Of a DNA stretch of 64,000 bases, positions 48,717 through 59,384 are shown piece by piece. Each line of letters begins with the position of its first letter. Position 1 is the first letter of the stretch. The translations under genes were made by a program, and so were the position numbers. The DNA is from Gammaproteobacteria bacterium (lineage in GTDB: Bacteria > Pseudomonadota > Gammaproteobacteria > Arenicellales > Poriferihabitantaceae), in NCBI GenBank assembly GCA_030432755.1, contig JAUILZ010000019.1, forward strand, positions 1-64,000, in the 5' to 3' direction. The notes under the pieces are model-generated. The model made no database searches, was not told the origin of the DNA, and saw only the letters and a program-made list of their open reading frames with translations.

Positions 48717-49913
48717 CTAGACCTGCGCGTATTCCTTGCGTAGCGCCTTGATGCGGCCCGAATACCGGGTGGCGATAGTCGCGGTGGTCATCTTGGAGAT
48801 CTCCATGGCGGTGTCGTCGATGTCGACGTTTTCCACGATCTCGATGTCCGCCGCGTCAGCGTCCGACAGGATCGCCGACTGGAGCTGCCAGATGCGATCG
48901 AAGTTCTCCAGGTAGCGCTTGGCCACGCGTTTCTCGGCCTGCCTGTAGCGGCCGCGGAAATTCTGTTTCAGGCGTTTCTGCTGCAGCACCGCGAGGATCA
49001 CCGGCACCACCACGGCATCGGTCTTGGTCAGGCGCTTGAACAGGCCGGGGTGCATGTGCACGCCTTCCAGAATCAGCGATACGCGCTCGTTCACCGCGCG
49101 GCTCAGCACCGCCTCGGAGGCGACCGATACCATGTCGCTCTGCATCTGGTAGCCGCCGAGAAGGAGATCGAGTTCCGGCGCCTTGCGTACCGATGAGCGG
49201 AACAGCGACTTGCCCGCGTCGAAAGAGGACTCGTGCAGCGAGGGCGCGACCCGGCGTGGGATGAGCGCGCGCATCACCTCGCGCAGCATGTCGGTGGACT
49301 GGGTGCGGACGATGGACATGCGGTTCGCGAGTTCCGTGGCCACCGTACTCTTGCCGCTGCCGGGCACCCCGCCGATGAGAATGATGAGCGGGGTATTGGT
49401 GCGATGGAAATCGCACCAGACCAGGTAGTGGTCGGCGTTCTTCTGCGTCCCCAGGGACTGGATCGACTTGTAGGTGCGGGCGATGAGTTCGCCGGTGGAG
49501 ATTTTTCGTACCTTGTACTCCACCAGGTATTCGTGAACCTCGCGCGTAATGGCGCCGGACAGGTCCTGGGACAGTCCGCAGCTCATCAGTCGCTTGAGGA
49601 ATCGGCCGCGCGAGAACGGGTCGCTGTGGCCCTCCTCGTCGACAACCTCGATGGCTTCGGTGTACGGGCTTTCCTTCTGGAAGCGACTGAGGACGATGTC
49701 CGGGTAGTCCGCCGCCAGCACGTCAGCGATGCGCTTGCGCAGGTCCTCGATGGTGATGTTGTCGAGTTCGTCGAGATCGTCACGAATGTCGGAGGCGAGC
49801 TCGTAGGCGTCGGCGAAGTCGAGCCCGGAATGCTGCAGTGACTTGATCAGCATCCCGCGAAGAAACGGCACCCGGGTGTCCGCCTTCTTGTCGATGACGT
49901 AGAGTTTCGACAT
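48717..49913 (-). CDS. ATP-cone and P-loop kinase related to 2-phosphoglycerate kinase
   Basis: A 398-residue protein from the ATG at 49913 (MSKLYVIDKKADTRVPFLRGML); an upstream extension into avtA is not used. The N-terminal third carries ATP-cone-like repeats. The C-terminal half is a P-loop kinase with Walker A GGVPGSGKST, a downstream lid (RTQSTDMLREVMRALIPRRVAPSLHESSFDAGKSLF) and LILEGVHMHPG. This order is what I recall for 2-phosphoglycerate kinases of archaea and some bacteria. The substrate is unproven here. The avtA stop and its ATG read TGACATG, so the two are surely coupled. Confidence 0.75.
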   Translation of the reverse strand: MSKLYVIDKKADTRVPFLRGMLIKSLQHSGLDFADAYELASDIRDDLDELDNITIEDLRKRIADVLAADYPDIVLSRFQKESPYTEAIEVVDEEGHSDPFSRGRFLKRLMSCGLSQDLSGAITREVHEYLVEYKVRKISTGELIARTYKSIQSLGTQKNADHYLVWCDFHRTNTPLIILIGGVPGSGKSTVATELANRMSIVRTQSTDMLREVMRALIPRRVAPSLHESSFDAGKSLFRSSVRKAPELDLLLGGYQMQSDMVSVASEAVLSRAVNERVSLILEGVHMHPGLFKRLTKTDAVVVPVILAVLQQKRLKQNFRGRYRQAEKRVAKRYLENFDRIWQLQSAILSDADAADIEIVENVDIDDTAMEISKMTTATIATRYSGRIKALRKEYAQV

Positions 49914-49914
49914 G

Positions 49915-51210
49915 TCAGGCGGCTCCCCGGGCCGCGGCTGCGCCGCTCGTGTTTTCACCGTAGGCGCGGCGTGCTTCCTCTGCGATGATCTCGAGACCGC
50001 GGCGCAGCTCGTCTTCCGTCGCGGCGTAGCTCACCCGGATGCATTCATGGCAATGCCGCCACGAGCCGACGTCGAGGCCGGGGAAGAAGTGATGCCCGGC
50101 GATGACGTACACGCCGCGATCCTTGAGCCGGCGATAGAGTGTCTCGCTGCTGACAGGCAGGTCTTCGAACCAGAACCAGAGAAAGATCGCGCCCTCGGAC
50201 TCGTGGATCCTGAGTGGCAGGTCCGGCATCAGTTCATTGGCGATGTCGCGCGCGAGCCGGGAGCGGGCTTCGTACCAGGGCCGGATCACGGTTTCGGAGA
50301 GCGCCATGATTTCTCCGCCCTGGACGAGTCCCGTGGCGAGGCTGGGGCCGAAGCGTCCCGGAGCGAGGCTGAAGATCGCGTTGGCGCCGGTAATCATGTC
50401 GATGACCGCCGGGTCGGCGATCACGATGCCGGTGCGTACCCCGGGCAGGCCGAGCTTCGACAGGCTCAGGCAGAGGATGATCCCCGGATCCCAGGCCGGG
50501 GCTGCGTCACCGAAGACGATCCCGGGGAAAGGTTGCCCGTAGGCACTGTCGAGGATGAGGGGAACGTCATTCGCGGCGGCCAGCTCCCTGAGCCGCGACA
50601 ACTCGTCGTCGGTGACCAGGTTGCCCGTGGGATTGGTGGGCCTGGAAAGGCAGATTGCACCCACATCGTCGCCGATCTCGAGCTGGTCGAAGTCCACCCG
50701 GTATTTGAATGCCCGGTCACCGTGCATTTCGATCAGCGGACGGTTGGCGTGGAATATCGGGCGGTCGCCCAGGCCGACGTCCGCGTAGCCGATGTACTCC
50801 GGGGTCAGCGGCAGCAGGATGCGACGGAAGACGCCGTCGTCGGATTCCCCGGCGAACAGGTTGAACAGGACGGAGAAACTGGACTGGCTGCCGTTGGTGA
50901 TCGAGATGTTGCGGTGGTCAAGCGACCAGCCGAACTGGTTCCGCAGGAGTTCTGCCAGGGCGTCGATAAAGGGCCGGTTGCCCGAAGGCGCGTCGTAGAC
51001 CCCGACCATGGATTCGAATGCGCGTCCATTGTCCATCAGGGCGCCCATCTCGCGCCGGAACACCGATTCCATGGCCCCGATCGCCGCGGGATTCCCGCCA
51101 CCCAGCATCGCCACGGGGGGCGCGCCACCCTCTGCGCTACCAAGATCATGCATGAGCTGCAGGATCCCGCTGTCCGGGCTGAACTGTTCAGAAAAACGTG
51201 AAAACTTCAT
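49915..51210 (-). CDS. avtA: Valine-pyruvate aminotransferase
   Basis: PLP enzyme interconverting valine and pyruvate with 2-oxoisovalerate and alanine. ATG at 51210 (MKFSRFSEQFSPDSGILQLMHDL) gives 431 residues; the frame extends to 51279 but the conserved start is here. Motifs are AMLGGGNPAAI, SITNGSQSSFSVLFNLF, the cofactor region ILDSAYGQPFPGI and the Schiff-base lysine in CLSLSKLGLPGVRTG. The late WFWFEDLPVSS and HHFFPGLD are typical of AvtA. It lies 93 bases after prc and directly before the kinase gene on the same strand. Confidence 0.92.
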   Translation of the reverse strand: MKFSRFSEQFSPDSGILQLMHDLGSAEGGAPPVAMLGGGNPAAIGAMESVFRREMGALMDNGRAFESMVGVYDAPSGNRPFIDALAELLRNQFGWSLDHRNISITNGSQSSFSVLFNLFAGESDDGVFRRILLPLTPEYIGYADVGLGDRPIFHANRPLIEMHGDRAFKYRVDFDQLEIGDDVGAICLSRPTNPTGNLVTDDELSRLRELAAANDVPLILDSAYGQPFPGIVFGDAAPAWDPGIILCLSLSKLGLPGVRTGIVIADPAVIDMITGANAIFSLAPGRFGPSLATGLVQGGEIMALSETVIRPWYEARSRLARDIANELMPDLPLRIHESEGAIFLWFWFEDLPVSSETLYRRLKDRGVYVIAGHHFFPGLDVGSWRHCHECIRVSYAATEDELRRGLEIIAEEARRAYGENTSGAAAARGAA

Positions 51211-51303
51211 TCCATCGATGCGCCGTGCAGGCCGCCTGGCCGCGATATCGGCGGCCGGGGTTGAACGCAGTATCGCCAATCGCAGGCTGTTTCGAGACCG
51301 ATC

Positions 51304-53505
51304 CTAATTGCTCAGACTGGTTTCCGGGGCTTCCTGCTTCACCAGGGTACTGGTATCCGCGCTGTGGTTGAGGCGCGAGAAGTAGGTCAGGTCGCCAAGG
51401 ATACGGGCGGCCTCCAGGGTGAAGGCGTCGGGCTTGCGCTCGGCGTCGCTCAGGCGTTGATCTTCCTCGTCGAATTCCTCCAGCGCCTCGGTGTCGGCAA
51501 ATGGCTTTTCTCCCAGCGCCTGGCGCTTGCGGTTCTCGAGATCGAGGCGCTCCTGTTCCCGCTGGCTGCGTTCCGCTCGGCGGGTTTCCTCGTTCAGGGA
51601 AACGCTCGTGATATCGCGGCGTTCGCGGTTGATGCGCGCGACCTCGAGGTAATAGTTGAATTCCGGATCACGCGCGATGCGCCGCAGGTGTTGCTCGCGC
51701 ACCATGTTGAGGGTCATCTCCGAATCGCCGAGCACCACGCCGAAGGGGGTATAGCGGGCTTCGCGGATATTCCGCCACGGAATGGCATTGTCGTAACCGC
51801 GTTCGCCGAACTCGGGATCAGGGTCCGACGTGGTCCAGACGAGATCGGGAATGACGCCGCGGTACTGCGTACTGTCGCCGTTGACGCGGAAGAACTGGGC
51901 GATGGTGACTTTCAGTTGCCCCATGTCCTCGTCGTTGCGGGAAAACCGGTTGAGGTTGACCAGGTTCTGCACCGTGCCCTTGCCGAAGGTCGGCTCGCCG
52001 ATGATGATGCCGCGGCCATAGTCCTGGATCGCGCCGGCGAATATTTCCGACGCCGACGCGCTGTAGCCGTCCACCATCACCGCCAGCGGGCCGTCGTAGA
52101 CGATTTCCGGATCGGGGTCGCGGTCCACCTGCACGTTGCCGCCCGAGTTCTCCACCTGGACCACGGGGCCCTGGGGAATGAACAGGCCGGTGAGGGCGAT
52201 GGCCTCGGTAAGGGCGCCGCCACCATTACCGCGCAGGTCGATCACCAGGCCATCGATGTCCTCGTCACGAAACTCCTCCAGCAGCCGGCGCACGTCGCGG
52301 GTGGTGCTGCGGAAATCCGCGTCGCCGTTGTGCATCGCGTCGAAATCGACGTAGAACGACGGCAGCTGGATCAGGCCGATATGCGCCTTGGTATTGCCGG
52401 TATCGACGTCAAGCACGCGCTTGCGGGCGGCCTGCTCCTCGAGGCGGATCTCGTCGCGCACGATGGCGATGATCTCGGTATCGCCATGCATGCCCGAAGA
52501 CTCCGGCAGGACTTCCAGGCGCACGGTGGAGTTCTTCGGTCCGCGGATCAGTTCCACGACATCGTCAAGGCGCCAGCCGATGACATCGACGAACGTGTCA
52601 TCGCCCTGGGCCACGCCGACGATGCGATCCTCGGCCTTGAGCTGGCCGTTCAGGTCCGCGGGGCCGCCGGGGACCACTCGCCGTACCACCGTGTACTCGT
52701 TGTCGGTCTGCAGCACCGCGCCGATGCCCTCGAGGGACAGGCGCATGTTGATCTTGAAATTCTCGCTCGCCCGCGGAGAGAAGTAACTCGTATGCGGCTC
52801 GATGGAGTTGACGTAAGCGTTGGTGAATGTCTGGAACACGTCATCGGACTTGAACTGCCGCGTTCGGCGCGCGATATGCGTGTAGCGGCGTTCCAGCGTG
52901 TCACGAATTTCCTCCGTTTCCTTGCCGGCGAGGCGCAGGCTGAGGACATCGTTCTTGATGCGCTTGCGCCAGAGTTCGTCGAGCTCGGCAGCGTCCTTCG
53001 CCCAGGGGGCATCCTCGCGATCAAGCTCGTATTCTTCCTCGACATCGAAGTCGAAGGGCTCCTTCAGCCGCTCGAGGGCGTATTCCACGCGCTGGTCGAC
53101 GCGGGTGCGGAAGATGCTGAAAATCGCGAACGCCGGCTTGAGCGAACCCTGGAGAATGAAATCGTCGAACTGGAAGCGCAGGCGGGAAAACTGGTCGATG
53201 TCGGCGGAAAGGAAAAACGCACGGCCGGGATCCAGTTGCCCCAGGTACTCGTCCATCACCTGGGCGGAAAACACGTCGTCGATGTCCACCGCGCGGTAAT
53301 GGGACTTGTCGATCAGGTAATTGATCAGCTTCAGGGTGCGCTCCTGCTTCGCCGTGCTCGCGGGAATCTCGGTTTCCTCGAGCGCGGCGATCTCGGCGGC
53401 GGCGGGCAGGCAGAGGCCGGCCAGCAGCGCGAGACCCAAAAGGGCAGAGGTTGCGGTGGCGCGAATGCGCGGCAGAAGAGCAGGGAATGGGTCAGTTGGC
53501 TTCAA
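51304..53505 (-). CDS. prc: Tail-specific periplasmic protease Prc
   Basis: C-terminal processing peptidase that trims periplasmic proteins such as FtsI and degrades tagged substrates. The 733 residues begin with a signal peptide (ATSALLGLALLAGLCLPAAA). The N-terminal Prc domain (LDPGRAFFLSADIDQF), a PDZ domain (LSLEGIGAVLQTDNEYTVVRRVVPGGPADLNGQLKAED) and the S41 protease domain follow. The catalytic pair is Ser482 in VDGYSASASEIF and Lys509 in GEPTFGKGTVQ. The long C-terminal domain is charged. It probably begins a minus-strand series with avtA. Confidence 0.96.
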   Translation of the reverse strand: MKPTDPFPALLPRIRATATSALLGLALLAGLCLPAAAEIAALEETEIPASTAKQERTLKLINYLIDKSHYRAVDIDDVFSAQVMDEYLGQLDPGRAFFLSADIDQFSRLRFQFDDFILQGSLKPAFAIFSIFRTRVDQRVEYALERLKEPFDFDVEEEYELDREDAPWAKDAAELDELWRKRIKNDVLSLRLAGKETEEIRDTLERRYTHIARRTRQFKSDDVFQTFTNAYVNSIEPHTSYFSPRASENFKINMRLSLEGIGAVLQTDNEYTVVRRVVPGGPADLNGQLKAEDRIVGVAQGDDTFVDVIGWRLDDVVELIRGPKNSTVRLEVLPESSGMHGDTEIIAIVRDEIRLEEQAARKRVLDVDTGNTKAHIGLIQLPSFYVDFDAMHNGDADFRSTTRDVRRLLEEFRDEDIDGLVIDLRGNGGGALTEAIALTGLFIPQGPVVQVENSGGNVQVDRDPDPEIVYDGPLAVMVDGYSASASEIFAGAIQDYGRGIIIGEPTFGKGTVQNLVNLNRFSRNDEDMGQLKVTIAQFFRVNGDSTQYRGVIPDLVWTTSDPDPEFGERGYDNAIPWRNIREARYTPFGVVLGDSEMTLNMVREQHLRRIARDPEFNYYLEVARINRERRDITSVSLNEETRRAERSQREQERLDLENRKRQALGEKPFADTEALEEFDEEDQRLSDAERKPDAFTLEAARILGDLTYFSRLNHSADTSTLVKQEAPETSLSN

Positions 53506-53686
53506 TGCGTTGCGTCTCGTCAGTTACCGGGTCGAATCCGGCCGCGCCACGCGAAAATATCGGGCGTCGAAAAACTGGCCGGTGAATACCCCCGGGGCAG
53601 CGGAAATGCCGCCGTCATACCGTACTTGGAATCATACACCAATTTAATTTGCCCAACCCTTAACGGGCGCTGAAAACGTCGGAAAA

Positions 53687-54640
53687 TCAGGTATGTAATT
53701 CGTTGCGCCGGAGCGTCCAGATGCCGGCGGTCAGTGACTGTCCGTCATCCACGTCGCGCGCCAGCGCCTCGTGATGGACAACCCCGAGGCCGTGACGTTC
53801 ACTCCACTGGCGAATGGTATCCGGAGAGAAACCGAGCCGCTGGTGGGCATGGGTTTCACGCAGGAATTCCAGGTTATGGGGGAGGAAGTCCACCAGCAGC
53901 AGCCGACCACCGGGGCAGAGCAGGCGCGCGGACTCGGCGATGGCCCGCTCGGGGTTGTCACAGTAGTGCAGCACCTGGTGGATGGTGATGACGTCGGCGG
54001 AGTTGTCCGGCAGGTCGATACTGTAGATATCCCCGCGGCGCACGGTACAGTTGGTGATGCCCGCGTTCTCGAGCTTGCTGCGGGCGATGCTCAGCATCTC
54101 CCGGCTGAGATCGAATCCGACGCCGCGGCGCACCCGCGGGGCGAAGATCTCGAGGATGCGCCCGGTGCCGGTGCCGAGATCGAGGAACAGGTCGATCGGC
54201 TCCTCACCGGCCCATTCGAGCAGGCGGCGCTCGATGGCTTCGTCGGAGACCATGCGTGCGCGCAGTGAGTCCCAGTCGGCCGCATGCTCGCTGAAGTAAC
54301 GCGCCGCGAGCCGGGTCTTCTCCTCGCGGATCTCGCGCAGTTTTTTCTGGTCGCGTTCGAGCGCGGGGTCGGAAAGATCGATAAGGGCCATCAGGCCGCG
54401 GGTGATGTCGCGCACGCCCTCGCGATCGGAGACGCGATGAAACACCCAGGCGCCCTCCTGGTAGCGTTCCAGCAGGCCGGAATCGCACATCAGCTTGAGG
54501 TGACGACTGACGCGTGGTTGGCTCTGGTCGAGGATGCGCGTGAGCTCGCTCACGGTGAGCTCGCTTTCCTTGAGCGCGGCCAATATCCGCAGGCGGGTGG
54601 ATTCGCCGGCGGCGCGCAGGGCAAGAAGGAGCTGGTTCAT
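53687..54640 (-). CDS. ArsR-type regulator fused to a class I methyltransferase
   Basis: A 317-residue fusion from the ATG at 54640. The first 90 residues are an ArsR winged helix (LRILAALKESELTVSELTRILDQSQPRVSRHLKLMCDSGLL). After a helical linker comes a methyltransferase with the SAM motif LFLDLGTGTGRILEIFAPRVRRGVGFDLS and the UbiE-like HQVLHYCDNPERAIAESARLLCPGG. No metal-binding cysteine pair of arsenic sensors is visible. I recall such fusions in proteobacteria near methionine-cycle genes such as metF or ahcY; none of these is here. Target genes are unknown. Confidence 0.9.
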   Translation of the reverse strand: MNQLLLALRAAGESTRLRILAALKESELTVSELTRILDQSQPRVSRHLKLMCDSGLLERYQEGAWVFHRVSDREGVRDITRGLMALIDLSDPALERDQKKLREIREEKTRLAARYFSEHAADWDSLRARMVSDEAIERRLLEWAGEEPIDLFLDLGTGTGRILEIFAPRVRRGVGFDLSREMLSIARSKLENAGITNCTVRRGDIYSIDLPDNSADVITIHQVLHYCDNPERAIAESARLLCPGGRLLLVDFLPHNLEFLRETHAHQRLGFSPDTIRQWSERHGLGVVHHEALARDVDDGQSLTAGIWTLRRNELHT

Positions 54641-54865
54641 GGGGCGTAGGCTCGAGGCGGCAGCGCCGCGCACCGAAAATAAGTAGTTCTCGTGGCCAAG
54701 TCAACCGCGCCGGAGGAGGTGATATGCGCGGTCACGTAGCAGATTCGACGGGCTGATGACGCAATCTGGCGACGCGAGACCATTGGCTCCGGGCTAGCCG
54801 TTGGTTACAATGGAGCGCTTGGGGTAAACAGATTTTATAACAATTCAAATTCAATCAGTTGCGCT

Positions 54866-55498
54866 ATGTTTCTCAGGCCAATCATATTGCCGGTGCTGTT
54901 GGTCGCCCTGTGCTGGTCGGGACTTGCCGCGGCGGCGACGATCTACGTCTATACCGACAAGCGTGGTGACCGCCTGATCACCAACCAGCCGCGCAGCGCC
55001 GCCGAGGGTTTCCGGCTGTTGAAGAAATACCAGGCCGATGACTACTTCGGCACCGCCGAACGGCCCGGTCAACGGTCCCGCGCGCTGGCGCCTCGACTGT
55101 CCGACTACGACGAGCTGATCCTGTCCAAGGCGCGCCAGCTCGGCCTCGAGCCGGCGCTGATGAAGGCCATCGTCCACGCCGAGTCCGCCTTCGACCCGCG
55201 CGCGATATCACCCAAGGGCGCCACCGGCCTGATGCAATTGATGCCGGCCACCGCGGCGCGCTACGGCGTCACCGATCGTTTCAACCCGGTGCAGAGCCTC
55301 GAGGGCGGTGGGCGCTACATGCGCGACCTGCTCATGCTGTTCAACCACGACACCCGCCTCGCGCTCGCGGCTTACAACGCGGGCGAGAACGCGGTCGCGC
55401 GTTACCAGGGCATTCCACCCTATGCCGAAACACAGGATTACGTCGAGACGGTGATGCGGCTTCTCGACCTCTACCGCAAGGAGATGCTCGGCGTCTGA
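54866..55498 (+). CDS. Lytic transglycosylase, SLT family
   Basis: A 210-residue periplasmic peptidoglycan lyase. The signal peptide is ILPVLLVALCWSGLAAAA, and an N-terminal DUF4124-like stretch (IYVYTDKRGDRLITNQP) precedes the SLT domain. The catalytic glutamate is Glu106 in HAESAFDPRAISPKGATGLMQLMPATA, and the motif LALAAYNAGENAV is intact. It is divergent from the ArsR fusion, with 225 bases between them, and upstream of guaB but with its own start. Confidence 0.94.
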   Translation: MFLRPIILPVLLVALCWSGLAAAATIYVYTDKRGDRLITNQPRSAAEGFRLLKKYQADDYFGTAERPGQRSRALAPRLSDYDELILSKARQLGLEPALMKAIVHAESAFDPRAISPKGATGLMQLMPATAARYGVTDRFNPVQSLEGGGRYMRDLLMLFNHDTRLALAAYNAGENAVARYQGIPPYAETQDYVETVMRLLDLYRKEMLGV

Positions 55499-55579
55499 GT
55501 GCCGGATGACGTCGCGTTCACGGCCGCGACGCGATACGTGTTGACCACCGCGTGGGGGACTGTTTCCATCGAGAGGTGG

Positions 55580-55608
55580 TTCAGCGGAAAAACGGATTCC
55601 TGTATAAT
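55580..55608 (+). promoter_or_regulatory. guaB promoter, likely giving a leaderless mRNA
   Basis: A perfect -10 TATAAT lies at 55603-55608, 17 bases after a weak -35 (TTCAGC). Only six bases separate the -10 from the guaB ATG, so transcription from it should begin at or next to the A of the start codon. No Shine-Dalgarno sequence precedes the ATG. Confidence 0.65.
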
Positions 55609-55614
55609 CCTTAG

Positions 55615-57069
<1,455 letters not shown>

Positions 57070-57091
57070 TTCCAACGTATCCGCCAGGTCC

Positions 57092-58702
57092 GTGAACCAC
57101 GCCGCGCCCCGGGAAGTCGAGCCCGGCCCCAATCCGCCCCCCATTGCCGACGCCCAGGACCCGCACCACGACCGCATCCTGATCCTCGACTTCGGCGCCC
57201 AGTACACCCAGCTCATCGGCCGCACGGTGCGCGAACTGGGGGTCTACTGCGAGATATTCCCCTGGGACGTCGACTACGCCGTCATCGAGGCTTTCGCCCC
57301 GCGCGGCGTGATCCTCTCCGGAGGACCGGCGTCCGCCTACGAGGACGATACCCCGGCCGCGCCCGCGGCGCTGTTCGACAGCGGCCTGCCGGTGCTCGGC
57401 ATTTGCTATGGCATGCAGACCCTGGTGGCGCAGCTGGGCGGCAGCGTCGAGAACGCCGACCATCGCGAGTACGGCCATGCGAAGGTGGAGACCCGGCGCG
57501 CCTGCCGGCTGCTCGGTGAGGCCGGCCAGGATCTCGATGTCTGGATGAGCCACGGCGACCGGGTGAGCGCGCTGCCGGAAGGATTCGAGGTGGTTGGCGT
57601 GAGCCGCAACTCACCCTACGCCGCCATCGCGAACGATGCACGTGGTTACTACGGCGTCCAGTTCCACCCCGAGGTCACCCATACCGCGGCCGGCAAGGAT
57701 ATGCTCGGGCGCTTCGTCCACGATATCTGCGGCTGCGCGGCCGACTGGGTGCCGGCGAACATCATCTCCGCCATCGTCGCCGACGTGCGCGAACGCGTCG
57801 GCAAAGAAGAGGTGATTCTCGGCCTCTCGGGCGGGGTGGATTCCTCGGTGGTCGCGGCGTTGCTGCACGAGGCCATTGGCGATCAGCTCACCTGCATCTT
57901 CGTCGATACCGGCCTCCTTCGCCTCAATGAGGGCGACCAGGTGATGGCGACCTTCGCCGAGCATCTCGGCGTGCGCGTGATCCGGGTGGACGCCGAGGAC
58001 GAGTTCCTCGCGCGCCTCGCCGGCGTGGCCGATCCCGAGGACAAGCGCCGCATCATCGGCAACCTGTTCGTCGAGATCTTCGAGCGCGAGTCAGCGAAGA
58101 TCACCGGCGCCGCCTGGCTCGCGCAGGGCACGATCTACCCCGATGTGATCGAGTCCGCCGGCAACAAGCACGGCAAGGCCAAGGTCATCAAGTCGCATCA
58201 CAATGTCGGCGGCCTGCCGGAGCACATGAAGCTCCAGCTACTGGAACCCCTGCGCGAACTCTTCAAGGACGAGGTGCGGCGCATCGGCGTGGACCTCGGC
58301 CTGCCCGAGCGTATGGTCTACCGCCACCCGTTCCCCGGCCCCGGCCTCGGGGTGCGCATCCTCGGCGAGGTGAAGAAGGAATACGCCGACATCCTCCGCC
58401 TCGCGGACGCCATCTACCTCGAGGAACTGGAGAAGCACGACCTCTACGACCAGGTCAGCCAGGCCTTTGCGGTGTTCCTGCCGGTGAAGTCAGTGGGCGT
58501 GGTCGGTGACAACCGCGCGTACGAGTACGTCATTGCTCTCAGGGCAGTGGAGACGGTGGACTTCATGACCGCCAACTGGGCGAGGCTGCCCTACGAGATG
58601 CTCGCGACCGTCTCCAGCAGAATCATCAACGAGGTGCGCGGAATCAGTCGCGTGACCTACGACATCTCGGGCAAGCCGCCGGCTACGATCGAGTGGGAGT
58701 AG
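57092..58702 (+). CDS. guaA: GMP synthase (glutamine-hydrolysing)
   Basis: Converts XMP to GMP using glutamine and ATP. The 536 residues hold a class I glutamine amidotransferase with nucleophile Cys105 in LGICYGMQT and the FHPEVTHT triad part. The PP-loop [19 protein letters not shown] and the dimerisation domain ending [14 protein letters not shown] follow. It begins at GTG 57092 and has a proline- and histidine-rich N-terminal extension of about 28 residues before [15 protein letters not shown], so a later start is possible, though no better codon is seen. Confidence 0.97.
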   Translation: MNHAAPREVEPGPNPPPIADAQDPHHDRILILDFGAQYTQLIGRTVRELGVYCEIFPWDVDYAVIEAFAPRGVILSGGPASAYEDDTPAAPAALFDSGLPVLGICYGMQTLVAQLGGSVENADHREYGHAKVETRRACRLLGEAGQDLDVWMSHGDRVSALPEGFEVVGVSRNSPYAAIANDARGYYGVQFHPEVTHTAAGKDMLGRFVHDICGCAADWVPANIISAIVADVRERVGKEEVILGLSGGVDSSVVAALLHEAIGDQLTCIFVDTGLLRLNEGDQVMATFAEHLGVRVIRVDAEDEFLARLAGVADPEDKRRIIGNLFVEIFERESAKITGAAWLAQGTIYPDVIESAGNKHGKAKVIKSHHNVGGLPEHMKLQLLEPLRELFKDEVRRIGVDLGLPERMVYRHPFPGPGLGVRILGEVKKEYADILRLADAIYLEELEKHDLYDQVSQAFAVFLPVKSVGVVGDNRAYEYVIALRAVETVDFMTANWARLPYEMLATVSSRIINEVRGISRVTYDISGKPPATIEWE

Positions 58703-58771
58703 GGCAGTGGCGCTGTGCCTCCCGGGCGCCGGCCATAGCTATTCCGGCGAAGCCAGCCTGTATCAACCTAT

Positions 58772-59281
58772 ATGAACTTGTAACAACCCGCGGGTAGTGC
58801 AATACCGATTGCAACCTCGCCATCCCGACGTCGTGTACTCCGTACGCTCGCTGCCCCGGCCGGTGGCCTGGTTACGCTGGGGGCTCTCCCCGACAAGTGG
58901 GTGAAGCCGATCGTCGAGGTCGCGATACTCCCGGCGCATGCACAGTCGTCGCCAGGTTCACTGGCGACACCACCGGTTACCTCGCCGGCACCAACGATCT
59001 TTTCGTTGTCGGGCTCGGGATCTACTCCTCCCAGCGGCACGACGCTTCCAACGGCAGCTGCGATCAATCTCGTCCTCACGGTGACGCCGAATCCCGGCGC
59101 CGGCGAGATCGTCGACCAGGAGATTCTGCGCGGCGGCGTTCCGTTCGCATCGAGCCAGGTCGTGACCGACACCAACGGCCAGGTCGTGGGCAACACCAAT
59201 ACCTCGCTCTGTGGTTTGTCGAACGAACTTCGCGTCCGTTGGACCTACATGGGGCAACCGCGGAAGTTTTCTGGTCCATAA
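58772..59281 (+). pseudogene. Tat-signal secreted protein with a stop at codon 4
   Basis: An ATG at 58772 opens a frame reading MNL, then TAA (58781-58783), then an unbroken 166-codon run to the stop at 59281. Right after the TAA comes a twin-arginine signal (SRRRVLR and a hydrophobic stretch TLAAPAGGLVTLGAL) and the segment PDKWVKPIVEVAILPAHAQSS, a pattern I recall from small Tat-exported proteins of unknown role. The rest is Ser/Thr/Pro-rich, then a beta-type domain (INLVLTVTPNPGAGEIVDQEILRGG). No ATG, GTG or TTG occurs between the TAA and GTG 58901, which lies past the signal. CAA to TAA would explain it. Confidence 0.6.
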
Positions 59282-59311
59282 TCTCCGCGTAGACGTGTTT
59301 GCGGTGTGACG

Positions 59312-59329
59312 CCACCGCACCAGCGGTGG
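59312..59329 (+). terminator. Hairpin after the broken Tat gene
   Basis: Stem CCACCGC / GCGGTGG with loop ACCA, 30 bases after the stop at 59281. No T run follows, so a terminator role is weak. Confidence 0.3.
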
Positions 59330-59384
59330 TTGAAAATACGGACCGGGACTACACTTCAGACATATCCCACTCCGTTCCTTCTCC

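Noticed and set aside
51364-53673. A 769-codon open frame on the plus strand opposite prc
   Set aside because: It is antisense to a clear protease gene with catalytic residues in place; the translation shows no motif and is explained by GC-rich codon bias.
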